From Conchocele bisecta (taxonomy: Eukaryota > Mollusca > Bivalvia > Lucinida > Thyasiridae), in assembly GCA_029237695.1 (NCBI GenBank), contig CM055266.1, forward strand, positions 121,882,569 to 121,946,568: 64,000 bases of DNA, in the 5' to 3' direction. The notes beneath the pieces were generated by a model. The model was not told where the DNA came from. It did no database searches and was given only the letters and a program-made list of their open reading frames with translations. Below, piece by piece: positions 1 to 13,700 of this stretch; the stretch's first letter is position 1, and each line of letters starts with the position of its first letter. Both the position numbers and the translations under genes were made by a program.

Positions 1-1560
1 TGACAGATACAGACTTGTTGTGGTTTCTGGAAGCGGGAGTGGCGCATGCCGTGGTTGTCTGGCGATTCAGCGCGTGCAGATCAACATTATTGCGTCATAC
101 ACGTTACTAAATATTGGCCATTCAACAACTTCATGCGACATACAATGGCCAGGCAATGACGCCATGCGAGCGTATTCAGACCTGAGAGAATTGTTATTTA
201 TGAATAGATGTTGTTACATACAATAAATGTTTCTACTATAAAATAATAGTTCATCATGCATATCCATCAGGGTGAGGCGCTTTTAAAGCCTGCTAGTATA
301 TATATAATACTTGTACTGTTTAATGCTCGGCAGTAGTCGGCCAAAATTCTTTACGTTCCACGATATATGCAAGGGGGTTTTGTTTAGACAAACATTATTT
401 GAATATTGTTTACAGGCCCACAAGAAAGCAAGTATATACAGTAGTGTACAAATGGGATTTGATCGAAATCCAAACTGCGACGCTGCCTATCAAGAGCGCA
501 TAGAGAAGATTAATGCTATCAAATGCCAGCCAATCAACGTCGGTCGACGTAACCACTCGATACGGATCATAATGGAAATGTCAAATTAGAGGATAGCCAT
601 GCTGATTGTTTTGTCAATTTGGAGCGGTATGTGGGAGGTTTGATGGACTGGGAATCATGTATACGGTGTCGCGTTTTCTGTTTCACGGCGACGCGTTACC
701 GTCACTGTGAAACTGATTCCCAGTCAACCTGCCATATACCACTCCAAATCGAAACACTCAGCATAGGTATCCCCATTCTAATGCATTGTAATGTGTCCAT
801 CGTTTATGACAGGTCGGAATATATCACGAACAGTGATTTTGTCAATAAACACTTTCCTAATTATGCATATTATATGAACATACATGTACGTATGTGCACA
901 TTGGAATTCGTGAGGCAACGTTGGTACTGGTCGACTGAGCTTGCAATTGAGAATGTGAGTTGATCATTAGATACATTCTAATTTTGTTCTGTAGAGTTTG
1001 GGCGGGTGGTGTAATATTTTGTGGGTTTGTTTACGGGGCCACCCTGGTCATTTTCTTCAGTCCTTGATTGATTCTCTTTTATTTTGCGTGTGGTTGTATA
1101 TATCCAGAGCAGAATGGATAAACGAAAATGTACTATAGATGAAATGGGACACATTTGGATTCCTCACCGTCATTGTTTACAAAATGCATCAGGTAAAACG
1201 AAAATGCTACGATGCTTCTTATTCTATAGGCTGTAATTACAATCGACCAACTAGGTGCATGCTTCTATTTTAGGTGCATTGGAATATATATCTAGATACC
1301 AAATTGAAGGGCTCAGTGGAAATCTACGATGGACTTAGTCCCCTTCTTCCACTGACCTCTTCAACTATTAATTGCACAGGAAAATCATGTCCCAAAAGTA
1401 TAGTGCATAGGCATACATTACATTATCCCAAATTACAGTGACACTCGGTGATGTATTGAAATGCACAGACTCACTGGTGCTGCTTCCGCGCCAGCGTAAA
1501 ATGTTTCACATGCAAATAGTCACCGGATTCCCATTCAACTACATGCGGAGTGGCATCCCG
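1..1560. other. Non-coding sequence beyond the last visible exon
   Basis: Apart from the foldback at 620-750 and GGACTTAGTCCCC at about 1333 (related to 32974-32998), I see no exon, promoter or polyadenylation signal I would defend here. Confidence 0.5.
620..750. repeat. Foldback repeat
   Basis: GGAGCGGTATGTGGGAGGTT and CTGGGAATCA pair with TGATTCCCAG and AACCTGCCATATACCACTCC. Confidence 0.75.
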
Positions 1561-1791
1561 TCAGAAAACAGGAGCATTTGTCGACTGCAAACATTTGACA
1601 CCAGCGCGGAGTGAAGCATTAGTGACACTCCACTCGAGATCTACCAGATTCGAGACGAGCACCGAGTGGCGCTGGTCGGCCACACTGGGCCGGGCCGCCG
1701 TGTTGGCCTGCAGCACAATGTCAATCTCCGACTGCGTGTCGCTCAGCAGGCTCTCCTCCTCCGAGTCTGAGCCGAGGATTGCGTGCAACAG
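1561..1791 (-). CDS. CNBD2: CNBD2-like, last visible exon (phase 0, stop at 1561-1563)
   Basis: The exon encodes an acidic tail with GSDSEEESLLSDTQSEIDIV and ends in TGA. The GC-rich coding stretch stands out from AT-rich flanks. The acceptor is uncertain: a weak AAAG gives 1791 and another in-frame AG gives 1824. A GTAGAT inside the exon could be a donor, in which case the real end lies outside the window. Confidence 0.6.
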   Translation of the reverse strand: MLHAILGSDSEEESLLSDTQSEIDIVLQANTAARPSVADQRHSVLVSNLVDLEWSVTNASLRAGVKCLQSTNAPVF

Positions 1792-4700
1792 CTTTATGCA
1801 GAATGGTATATAAATAAAACCAGGCTATTGTCTTTAATTTCATATCAAGAATATCAGGAGAGGGTTGGAAGTGCATAACCATTTCCAAGTTTGGTTACAA
1901 ATAATTATAAATATATACAAACACACGTGACGGAAAGGATATCGACTTGGAATGGTTAGTGGGCAAAACTGTGGGTTACACCAGTTTAAGTGACAATAAA
2001 CCTCATGCATATCTCACGCCATCATGTCCCTCCGAGAAAAGTACGACATATAATATTAGACACGAACATTACAAAAATACAGTAAACAGATCCATGCAAA
2101 GTTGATGACATTGTTGTACTACATGTACAGTTGGGTCAGCGTGTAAGTGTACACACGAACTAACACGACAGGTTGGCACCAACCTGTCGTGTTCGTTCGT
2201 GTGTGCACTTACACGCTGACCCCACTGTACAATAAAGATGAATGATAGCAACAGGATATAACAAATGGAAACGTAAATAGTAAGAATTCAGAGAAGGAGA
2301 AGGTGGCTCTACCGGAAACGAAGGATGGAAGAATCTAGCTAAACTGACAATACAAAGCTGATTCATCCACAAAATTATTCAGATAATACATACAAACTCA
2401 AACTGCCCATGATAGAAACGTTATAACAGAAATGTACAACATCTGATAAATAAATGTTTACAGTCAAGCGAAATGTATGACTGATCAAAATGTTATTAAA
2501 TATGAGACCCCAACATGAAATAACAACATGTACTTACTCGTGTTGTTCCTTCATAATCATCCAACAGCGTACGTTTGCCATCCTTGCTGTCACGTCTATC
2601 TATAGAATATATAAAGGAACTTACATGAATATAGAGAATAGTAGGTTAGTGCCGTGAATGGGAAAACATTACTGGCAAGGCTTAGGCATCACGGGACGGT
2701 TGAAAATAGCCAAAATTGACTGCTTTTCTGAGGGCGGCGGGTGACTTATAAAAATCACGCCTCTCACAATCAGTTAAGGAGGCTCTTGCGACAAGTATTG
2801 ACAAATACTCGCAAATGAAGTACAAATAGCACGCCACAATAAAAATTCAGTAACCGCATCAGATGTGTTCAATTAATATTTTACAAAGTTACCCCACCAA
2901 CCTATTTTTGGCCAAAAGTTTCAACAGGATTGAATTTATCGGAATTGTTTTCATGAAAATATGAGGCACAGATACTTTGTTATGTCTTGTTCTATCACTT
3001 GTAACACCACACCATTTTCTGAAAATGATTTCAAAGCGGGGTCATAACCAGCTCAAATTTTCGCTACAAATGCCCGAAAAATACCTTAAATTCTGACGCG
3101 AAACTGTACCGGCGAGACAGCATAGCAGGCGACATTTTCCAAGATGTCAAAATCAACTGGAGCTAACATTCAGTTTCGTAGAATTATGAAATACTCTAAA
3201 AAATACACCTTGTCAAGCCTCCCAAAGTCAAGAAATATTCATAAACCTATTTTTCTAGACACACTGGTGTAACTTACAGGGTCGGTAGTGAAATATTTAG
3301 AAAATCGTCCACCCCCTTTTTAAAGCTAGCTGCCCACTGTCCCGTGAGACCTTAGGAAACGGGATGGGCGAGGCTCTGCCGAGCACATCCCGTTTCCGTG
3401 CCGCGCCAGATATCTTTTCCCATTAATTTCACTAACTAAGAATAACCCCAGCAACCGCACATATTCATACGCAGTCATTAGGTCGTATTGACAGGATATC
3501 AAAACATTTTCACGGCACCCTGTTTCACGGCACATACATGTACGCACTGTGTTGACGGGATACAATGATTTAATACGTTATTATTATTAAACTCATATAC
3601 TGATCGAAGCAGGATTTCCCATGAAATCAGTCAACGAGTTCAATAAATACCATAATACATCATAGTCCAGATTCTAACAAAGAGTATGCATATTTATTAG
3701 GTTCGCTAGGCGATGATCGATTGTGAGAAACATGTTATAAGCGTCATTTCACTAGCCACTGTCAGATACATTACAGGTGGTATACTTATATTGTATTTCA
3801 GTAACTATATACTACCTTCTCCCTTGCTGGAACTTGTACCAGAAGACTTCCGAGCTTTTCCTGAAATCTGCAAGATAAAAACAGGAACTATCCTATAATA
3901 CAGCAGCCAACTATGACCATATTGTGTGTTTACTTATTGGAACAGAGCAATGTGTTCGGTCGTATGCATTTTTATAGTTTAGTATAACATTACGTGTATT
4001 TGTATTACTGATTTATGATATTATGATTAAAGCGCAATACAGCAGAGACCGACTGTTAGTGCTGTATTGCGCTTTAATCATACAATCCTGAGTGTTGCGT
4101 ATCGACAGAGACACCATACATTATAAAATCATCTGAAATCGAATTGGGTTTTAACCGAACATATGATCATGATTTTATTCTGCGTTATACCACTGCATAC
4201 GTGTATTTACACAAAGAAACGCTTACTTTGTGAGTCTTAGTTGGTTTGGAATGACGATCTTTGGCGGAGTATGCGGGCCGTTTAAACGACGACTGTCCAT
4301 ACGTGGTGATGACGCCGCCGACTGCTGTACGTGGACGGATCAGTTTATCCAACCGCTGCATGAGGGGCAGCGCCAGTATATTCTCCTTCTCTTCATAATC
4401 CTAAATGCAACAAACACAAACAACAGTTCCAGGTTATTTACATGAAACTAGATATGGTTAGAATAGTAAAATACCGGATAAATGTTCGTTTTAAATGTAT
4501 TTGTGCACGGTTGTACACGTAGTACATGGTAGAAACCAATACAGTATCAACTAAAATATAGTTACTTAGTAGTTAGTTATAGTATTAACAAACGACAGGA
4601 AGTAGAAAACTAGGTTGAACTCGACATTTCTATTGTTTTCCGTTACGGTATGTATTTTATCTTGGCGCCAAAATATGAAATACTTAGCAGACTTTGTACC

Positions 4701-7700
4701 ACAATAGGGGATAACGTCACATGTTTCTAGTTTTAAGTTCGCTACAGTAATGCATCATGGTATCGTTGTCTATATATAATGTTAATTTTGACTGACTACA
4801 CACTCGTGCGTTTCATATTTTATGATTTCAAACATAGTGTCATTCAACCGTACCACAATGGTGCAACTTTTAAGTAAACTTGCACAAGCGACAGGCAAGT
4901 CGCGGTACCTCAATGGTAGCATATACGCGTAGCGTATCCATGTCATGTTTGGCAGTTCATTCCATAAAGGAAGTGGGTATGCCATTCATATATTATATAC
5001 AATAACACATGGTACTACAAGTAATATATAACTAGTGAGAAACAAATCTTTACACTTGAATTATTCAGTATACTGGACGGCCGCAGTAGCACTGATGCCA
5101 CATGTCCCCTTGGGTAATCACCTTCCCAAAAGGAGTGTATTCATCGTGATCATTAGAGTCTCATCAGGATCTGCACTGTTGTACATATATTTTAGAACTA
5201 AATAGTCAGAAAATCATTTTGTGCCGATTGGATTGGTAGGAAAATTAACATATCAAAGTAAATTCCATGTATTGTTGAAAGGGTTGATCTTTCGCTATAC
5301 TGGACGGCAACAATAGCACTAATGCTACGTGTGTAGGTAGAAAATCACCTTCCCAAAAGTAGAGTATTCGTCGTCATCCAGAGAGAGCGGTTTGGGAAGG
5401 TTGAGCCGGTTATACATGGCGTATCTGTGGAACTCTGTCTCCTGATCAAGGAATGCGAAGTAGCCGTCGGTGTTGGCCAGCTGGTACTGATGACCCGTCT
5501 TCTTGTTCACCGTCGGGTAGCATTTCACCAGCTTCTTGAACACCTTCAGTGAACCCTAAATGAAATTGGCCATATATTTAGTCGTTGCATACGTTTGTGA
5601 AACTACTTGTAAAGTACGTAGTGTTACATGTAGTGCTGCATGTAGCACTACTTTATATCCCATACCGTCTGTAGCAGACGGTACGGGAGTATAAAGTAGT
5701 GCTACGTGTAGAGAAACAAAAAGTGTTATTTTTTCACAACTAGTCGACTTGTGTTATCCATCACCACAGCACATTTTGATCTCATCGAGCTTTTTTCAGC
5801 ACGTATACTCGATCAGCACGATTCAGACTTGACATCATTAGTGAACAGTTTAGACCCGGATCAATAATCTCTGGATGCACATGCTCATATGGTCATTTAC
5901 TGGTGGCACATAATTGATTTTGGTGATATATAATGTAGACTGATTCCTGTTTAGCCGAGATACACAACAGAAATTAAACTCGTCGTTTCTGAATACTGCA
6001 GATACAAACGAAATGATACGCACGTTTGACTAGAATATCAGTCTTTAAAAAGGACCTTACTTCTGCAGTTATGGTACGACAGCTACGAATCAACATGAAA
6101 CTGCAATCGGAGGTTATTCACTTCGGTATCCTTATAGTACACTACGCATAGTTATATGTATCAGTGGCTAGCTATATGTTTCGAGAGGATTTCCAATAAG
6201 TAGTTGCTTTCTATCCAATCCAATTCACCTGACCGTTGATCATGGACAAAATTGACATTATACCCCCTAGCTTTCATAATATCATATATGTTGGGTCAAC
6301 GTATCATACATTTCCCCTGACTTACCGACTTGACGATGTAGATCCAGTCGGATACATTGCTGTCCTTCACCATCACCGTTCCACGTCTGTAAAATTTGAC
6401 AGAATAAAGGTAAGGACGACCATGTAACTAACAACACAGGAAGTACTATATTCCTGACCGTTGAAGATCTCAACTAACTGCTACATTGGAACCTCTCTAA
6501 ATCCGACACCCTGGGAGGTCCCCAGGGTGTCAGGTTTAGAGATGTTCCACTGACAATCAGATATAAAACAATGCCAAGGTATGCGGCTGTGCTTTGCGAA
6601 GTTGAACGGACATTATCATCATTAATATACACGAATGAAGCCCATAACATTAGAATACACAGACAGTCTGCGTGTCCGATTTAGAGAGGTTCTACTGTAT
6701 ATGCATATTTTATATTATTCTCTTCGCTTAGGGTAACCGGTCACACAGTGAATTAGAAAACATAGTCAGGACACTAACAAAAAAGATGAACTGAGTTAAT
6801 GGTGTTACTACCATAGTCCGTCACAGTGTTACAATGTCTAGCATTGGCGTAATCGCAGGCCAGTGTATCCAAGGGCACATCTAGTAACACAAAACGTTAG
6901 CATGTGTGGAACAATAGAAATGACAGAAGCGGTCAATGAGGATCGGCAAAGATTGAACTCGATGTTACTTTAAACGGCGTTTTACATGACCAAGAACACA
7001 CGCGTGCATTATAAAAATGCAAGTTACAATGCATTCAGCTTGCTGTATTTATAACTACCTAAAGTAACAAAACTGCATCTGCTTGGGGTTTGTTTCAAAC
7101 TTTTCCACTGGCCAGTCTTTGAGAAAGTAAAGTGATCTGAAATGAAATATGATCATCCTACATTATACAACATACATACACTCAATTAAATCGTAGTTTC
7201 AACATACTATGATACGTAGAATGGGTCATCAAATGTCAGTTCATGTATTAAGGTACATGTAATAAATGTATGTACCGTATTCTTTCTAATAGTACCCCCC
7301 CACCTCCTCCATCCCATATTTGTATTCTATATATGTTATTTTCACATACAAAACCATTTCAAACATTGTTTTAAATGGCTTTTGTATGAGAAAATAACAC
7401 ATTATAATAAATACGGTATTTATTAACAGTAACTACAACTTCAATTCGGTGCACATGTAGATGACGTTAGTTTGAGCACACACTGACACTGGATGCTGGG
7501 GCTCGTTTCACTAAACTTCGTACGACTAAAATGTTCACCGTACATATGCATACGCAGTGATTAGGTCGTATTGACAGGATATCAAAAATGTTTCACGGCA
7601 CCGCGTTTCACGGCACATACGCACTGTGTTGACGGGATAAAAACGTATATTCATTATTACAATATGTCACTAGATATGTAATGAAATGGTACATAATGCA

Positions 7701-10700
7701 GAACATGATAATGGACGTTGTAATTAGTCATTTCCATTATTTTAGATACACAGTACCAAACGATATTAGTATATGAAATATAACTAATATTCCCATTCGT
7801 AGAGCACTACGTATGTACCTCATAAAGTTGTGATGATCCGGATCGTGTATCGTTTTCACGCCACCTGCCATAAATATGTTTTCGTATGTCTGCAAACGAA
7901 AAATCAAATGTCACAACATACAATGCATGTATTAGTCTGGTAGTGAAACGCCGATTATTGGCCTAACCCAAAATTCTCGGTTAAAGTTTTTTTATTGTTG
8001 ATTATTTATCATTGATGTGTGTAGAACGTGATCCCGCATGATTTGAAACTCTCACCACCCTTGAGCAATTCCAGAAATTCAAGATGGCGGCCAAGATGGC
8101 CGCCGCATAAATCCCGAATCTAGAGTTTGACATAACTTTTGTTCTAAGTACAGTAGAATGCTGATATTGGGCTCTATATTTATGTTTCTGGGTTCGAGAA
8201 ATACGAATCTGGCATTATTTTACAATTTATTGGCTTCCTTAATAAATTACATCAAAGATGGCCGCCAAAAACTTCAGTAATTTGTATATTTTATTAAGAT
8301 TTAGCAATAGAAGACCAATTATCGATCAAACCCAAACTTTTGGAAACATTCTTTCTTCATTGGCATAAGTTAGCACTGAAATTGCAGCAACTGAACCTGC
8401 CAGATGTGTAGCTCTTATCATTGGGCCATTGCAAAAACCCAGGATGGTGAAGTTGTGACAAAAGTACAAATAAGTGTATGTAGGAGAGTGCCAGAAGAGT
8501 AGTGCCAGAGGAGTAGTGTACATAAACTCTGTACCTATTTCATTGTAGAAACAAGAGTTGTCAGAAGACAACAAAGCACGCCCAGTGGTGGGATAGTTGA
8601 AATAAAAGGAAACAGAAATTAAAAGAAATTTCCACCTCGGTTAAGTAGCGGTCGGACGACCCCCTCCCCCCCCCCACCCAGCATTGAGGTTCACAGGTTT
8701 CTGAAACTAGAGCTGAAGAGAACAATCTGGCATTCTTTCAGGATGTTACTACTCATGACAAATGTCCCGAATTCGGTGGGTACAACACAAAACAAAACTG
8801 TGCAGAGAACAGGGACATACATTACAACCGAAAACAACAGTTGTGTTTATGCCGCTTATAGATAAACCGCCAGCAGATTCGAACACAATAATGACCTCAA
8901 TGTTGAAAGCGAAACAAATAACTGACAATGTTGGAAAAACATATGTGATATATACTGCTGATCAACAGCTATATAGAGTAGCCCTTCATGTTTTGTGGGA
9001 CAACCAGAATTTGTTCAACGACTTCTACCTCAGAGTAGGAGGCATGCACCTATTAATGAGTTACTGTGGATGTGTTGGTACACTGATGGCTGACTCTGGC
9101 ATAGCTGAAATACTGAGTGTCCCGTTTGGTGGAGTGATGAAAATGCTCTCTGGGAAAAAGTATCCACAAAATGTTAGAGCCTTGACAATGCTGGTGGAAG
9201 AACTACTACGCCCACTGTTACAGAAGTATGAGATTGAATGCATGGATGACATGCAACAAGTCTTTGACCGAATTTCAGCAGAAAGCAGAACAGCGCGACT
9301 TTTGATGGACTGCCTAATTAAGCCAGTATTAACCATATTGAAATACACACTAGCGGAGCGTGAAGGCGACTGGCTTCTCCACCTAGCAGCCGTGAACGAA
9401 ATGATGCCACTGTTCTTCGCTGTTGGACATATGAATTATGCGCGATATGGAGTGTACTATCTACGTTCGATGGAAGCTTTGCCAGACGATGTGCGCAATC
9501 ACTTCATCCACAGAGAGCACACCGTGCATCACAGAGATGGCCTGTATAACGGGATCTGGAGCGACATGGCCATTGAAAGTACACTGATGCGATATGGTCA
9601 CAGCAGTGGTGGGATGATTGGAATAACACTGCAGCCAAATACCCTAAAGACCTGGGCGTACAGTTTACATGTATGCAATGGTATCACAAATGACTTGAAT
9701 GACATGAGAGAGTTGGAACCACCCGCCCAAGAATACCACAAAGAAGAGATGCCTGCAAGAATCCAACTTGATGCAATGGATAGGAAAGCTGTTCGAGACA
9801 AAGTTGAGCTCTGTATTGACCCACTGGACCCAGAACAACATCCCGATGGTCTCGTCAATATTGTAACTGGCCAGATTCTCACACATGCGTCAATAAATGT
9901 TGATAAGGCATCTGAACTAGGTAAAAGTCAAATGGACTCATTTGAGAATAGGTTACCAGAAGGATTCCATGACACAATCCGAAAGACAGTAGTGACTATG
10001 GCATTGACACGTAAGCATTTAAAGGTAGATGACGCTAAGGTATTTGATACAGACTATATATGCAAGAGCAATGGGACTGCAGTCAAATCCACGTAGTCTA
10101 GATGCAGATAGTTTACTTGCGCATGAACTCGCACCTTATCCTACTTCCATGTTTGATACCGATGGACAATTGAGAGAAGCCAAAATGAAATCAACACTTA
10201 AGGTAGATGTTTCTAGCCGGCATACGGAGGACAGTGTAGATGCGTCATTTCTGGATGGATGCGCTGTGCTCTGGGTGATACATTGGCCGGCTACTGGGAC
10301 TGTCCAGGATTACCTTGATCTCTTCCGAGAACACGTCCATAATGGTCTGAAAATCAATGATGTCTACCTCGTGTTTGACAGGTATTACACATATTTATGG
10401 AAGGGAGTATGACTGTGAGTATCTTTATATTTGCAAACATCTGATAAAATAAAGCATAACAAACACATACTATGGCATCAGTATTATCCCATATGTCCAT
10501 ACAATGTCATGCTCTCGTTCATTAATACATGTACATGTATATGTATGTGCCACTGTTTTCAGGATGTATGGTGGAAAGTCTATGTGATTTTGTGGCATTC
10601 GGCAGGTCAAATTTAGTGATGGAATTCAGATACTAATACCAAACCTCCATATACCCAGCAATCACCACATTTAAATAGATGTTTGAAAACATTGTTAAGC

Positions 10701-13700
10701 CCAACCAATCATCCATCAATTAATCGATATTAAATACTACCATCTAACAGAATCTACATGTCGAACAACACTAATACTAGTATTTAAATCCAGGTACCAG
10801 AAGTGCAGTACTAAGGAGTCGACTCGGCTCGGTAGGGACAAAGGAGCCAGCAGGGTGTACACACTACGCAGTACTTCACGCTTGCCGTCACAGAAAGTCA
10901 TCCTAACTGTTACTGCGAACAAAGTCCAGTTGATTGATCTCATATGTGCAGATATCGTAGCGCACAAGAATGACTTCACACTGCACAAACTAGTTGTGAC
11001 AGGTAGTGATCCAGTCCCAGTAGAAGTTAACAATGGGTTAGCTATCAGTCGACATGATATGGCCACTACACATGAAGAAGGAGACACTATCGTGGTACAG
11101 CAGGTTTCCAGTGTTGCTGCCAAGACATCTCTTGTAATAGCAGATGACACAGACATAATTGTGTTGCTGTTAAACTTCTATCATAGCGGTGATATAACTG
11201 GTAAAGTCACAATGGTTTCTCCAGTACAAGGTCGTATAGCCATTGACATCGAGCAAACGCTACAAAGGTCCATACACATTGCGCCAGATTTGTTAGCTGC
11301 ACATGGTCTTACCGGATGTGACACAGTGGGCTCATATTATGGAATCGGCAAAGGGGTTGCTCTAAAAGTGCTAAGATCTGGTTTATATCCACTCAGTTCA
11401 CTAGGCGACTCCGTCGCACGTCTGTCATATGTAGTTAACCAAGCGACACCATTTGTTCTAGCATGTTATGGCCAGTCACGATGCAAGTCCATGACCGAAG
11501 CACGCCAGAAATCTTGGTAAAAGTGTCGCTTCCGCACCAAAACTTGCTGCGCTACCACCAACAAATGAAGCATTCAGAGCAAATGTCGCCCGAGCCCACC
11601 TACAAGTTGCAGTTTGGAGAGGCGCCATGCAGCCGGATCCCCCAACGTTAGATCCTGCTGAATACGGATGGTGCAGGGATCAGACACATAACTCATCTCT
11701 CCTGTGACCATACCAGATGATATCCCACTAGCCCCTGTAGATCTATTGAAGCTTATCAAATGTTCTTGTGCAAGTCACATGCCATGTACATCACAAAAAT
11801 GTGGCTGCAAGAGTTCAAACCTCTCGTGTACTGTGTTCTGTGCATGCCAAGGAGGGGAGACGTGTCTAAATGAACGGACAAAACAGGTTCATGAGGCAGA
11901 AGATGATGATGAGTGAACTTATACCTCCAATCATTTGGGAGTGACACAACCTTTTACAGTACAATATGCTGTAAGCATTGATATGTGTGTATTAAGATAG
12001 CATATTACATTTGTGTTCCAGAAGTTCATTGTGTATTGTAAGATACAAAGATAAAATCGCAGTACTTTCATATTATCATTACTTATATGGCATATAATGC
12101 AAATACATGTACATCAGTTCAAAAACCCATTCAAAATGCCAGTTGACAGAATTGACAGCAAAAATAGAGACAATAATGTCATTTATGGCGGCCATTTTGG
12201 AAGTAATTCATCACGGAGACCATTTAGTTGTGAAATAATGTCAGATTTGTATTCCACGACCCCAGAAACATAAATATAGAACCCAATATCAGCATTCTAC
12301 CGTACTTAGAACAACAGTTATGACGAAATCTAGATTCGCGATTTATGCGGCGGCCATCTTGGCGGCCATCTTGAATTTCTGGAATTGCTCAAGGGTGAGA
12401 GTTTCACATCATGCGGGATCTCTTTATACACATCCCAACCATTAATTATCAACAATAAAAAAAACTTTAACCGAGAATTTTGGGTCACCACCTGCTGCTG
12501 CCAGACTATATGCAGTAATGTAGCTATTGCACAAGAGAGAGCAAATTTATCAAAATGTAACTGTTAACCAGGTACCAAAATAATTTGTTTCGTCACCGGT
12601 AATACTTCTGCCGCAATCACTGATATGTGTACATATATTAACGAGGTAAATACATCTATGCATGCAAGACGGTTTATTATCTTGAATTTTCAAGATCTTT
12701 TCTTGAATTTTCAAGAAAAGATCTTGAAAATTCAAGAAAAGAACTTGAAAATTCAAGAAAACATCTTGAAATATTGAATTTTCAAGTTCTTTTCTTGAAT
12801 TTTCAAGAAAATATCTTGAAAAGTCAAGAAAAGAACTTGAGAATTCAAGAAAAGATCTCGAAAATTCAAGGAAGTATCTTGAAAATTCAAGAAAAGATCT
12901 CGAAAATTCAAGAAAAGATAAAAATAAAATGAAATGGCCATAATGGGCTTCCGTAGCAACGACTGCAGGGTTATACAGTTAAAACAATCTGTGATGTACG
13001 TGGTGTAAGCACAGTTGGACGGAGCCCCGCAGGGGATGAAGACTTATATGTGTATTCATTCGTTTCCACGAAATAACAATTCTTTCCTCAATTTAACAAT
13101 TCGTTCCCACCAATTAACAATTATTTCCCATGAATTAACAATTCCTTCTCTCAATATAAAAATTCGTTGCCACGAATTAACAATTCGTTCCCCCAAATTC
13201 ACAATTCGTTCCCGCAATTTAACAATTTGTTCCCACAAAATAACAATTCGTTCCCACGGGAACGAATTGTTATATCGTGGGAACGAATTGTTATATCGTG
13301 GGAACGAATTCTTAATTTGAGGGAACGAATTGTTAAATTGAGGGTATGAATTGTCATTTCGTAGGAATTCGAGGGAACGAATTGTTAAATTGAGGGTATG
13401 AATTGTCATTTCGTAGGAACGAATTGTTAATTCGAGGGAACGAATTGTTATATCGTGAGAATGAATTGTTAATTCGAGGGAACGAATTGTTAAATTGAGG
13501 GAACGAATTGTCATTTCGTGGGATCGAATTAATAAAACAAAATATGTGTCCCCTGCGGGGCTCCGTACGGTTGAAACACATGGGTGATCATGAAAGGTAA
13601 ATGCCCCTGTATGTCCACTACACTACAACCAGAGAGCCGTTTCACTAAACTTCGTACGACTAAAATGTTCGTAAGTGCAGAATTATGATAGTCCGTAAAT

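Larger units (their letters stand above)
7933..12508 (+). mobile_element. Element 1: TAGTC-ended DNA transposon encoding DxLY/GxxH module + FEN-like nuclease + CXC tail
   Basis: The 4576-bp element starts TAGTCTGG and ends CCAGACTA, inside a 3-bp duplication TAT (7930-7932 and 12509-12511). Its TIRs span about 7933-8270 and 12180-12508 and are alignable almost throughout. One decayed gene reads left to right from 8762 to 11916. The element sits in the intron between CNBD2-like exons 11 and 10. The same termini rule and protein recur in element 2, which supports genuine transposition. Frameshifts and the missing N-terminal part make this copy non-functional. Confidence 0.85.

Noticed and set aside
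13069..13540. CRISPR-like regular array (also 29.0 and 31.2 kb)
   Set aside because: There are no unique spacers, modules are self-complementary, orientation flips, and the context is eukaryotic introns.
13015..13581. Overlapping open frames on both strands made of NNSFP/ELTIRS repeats
   Set aside because: They are translations of the palindromic satellite. Six frames stay open only because the module lacks stops.
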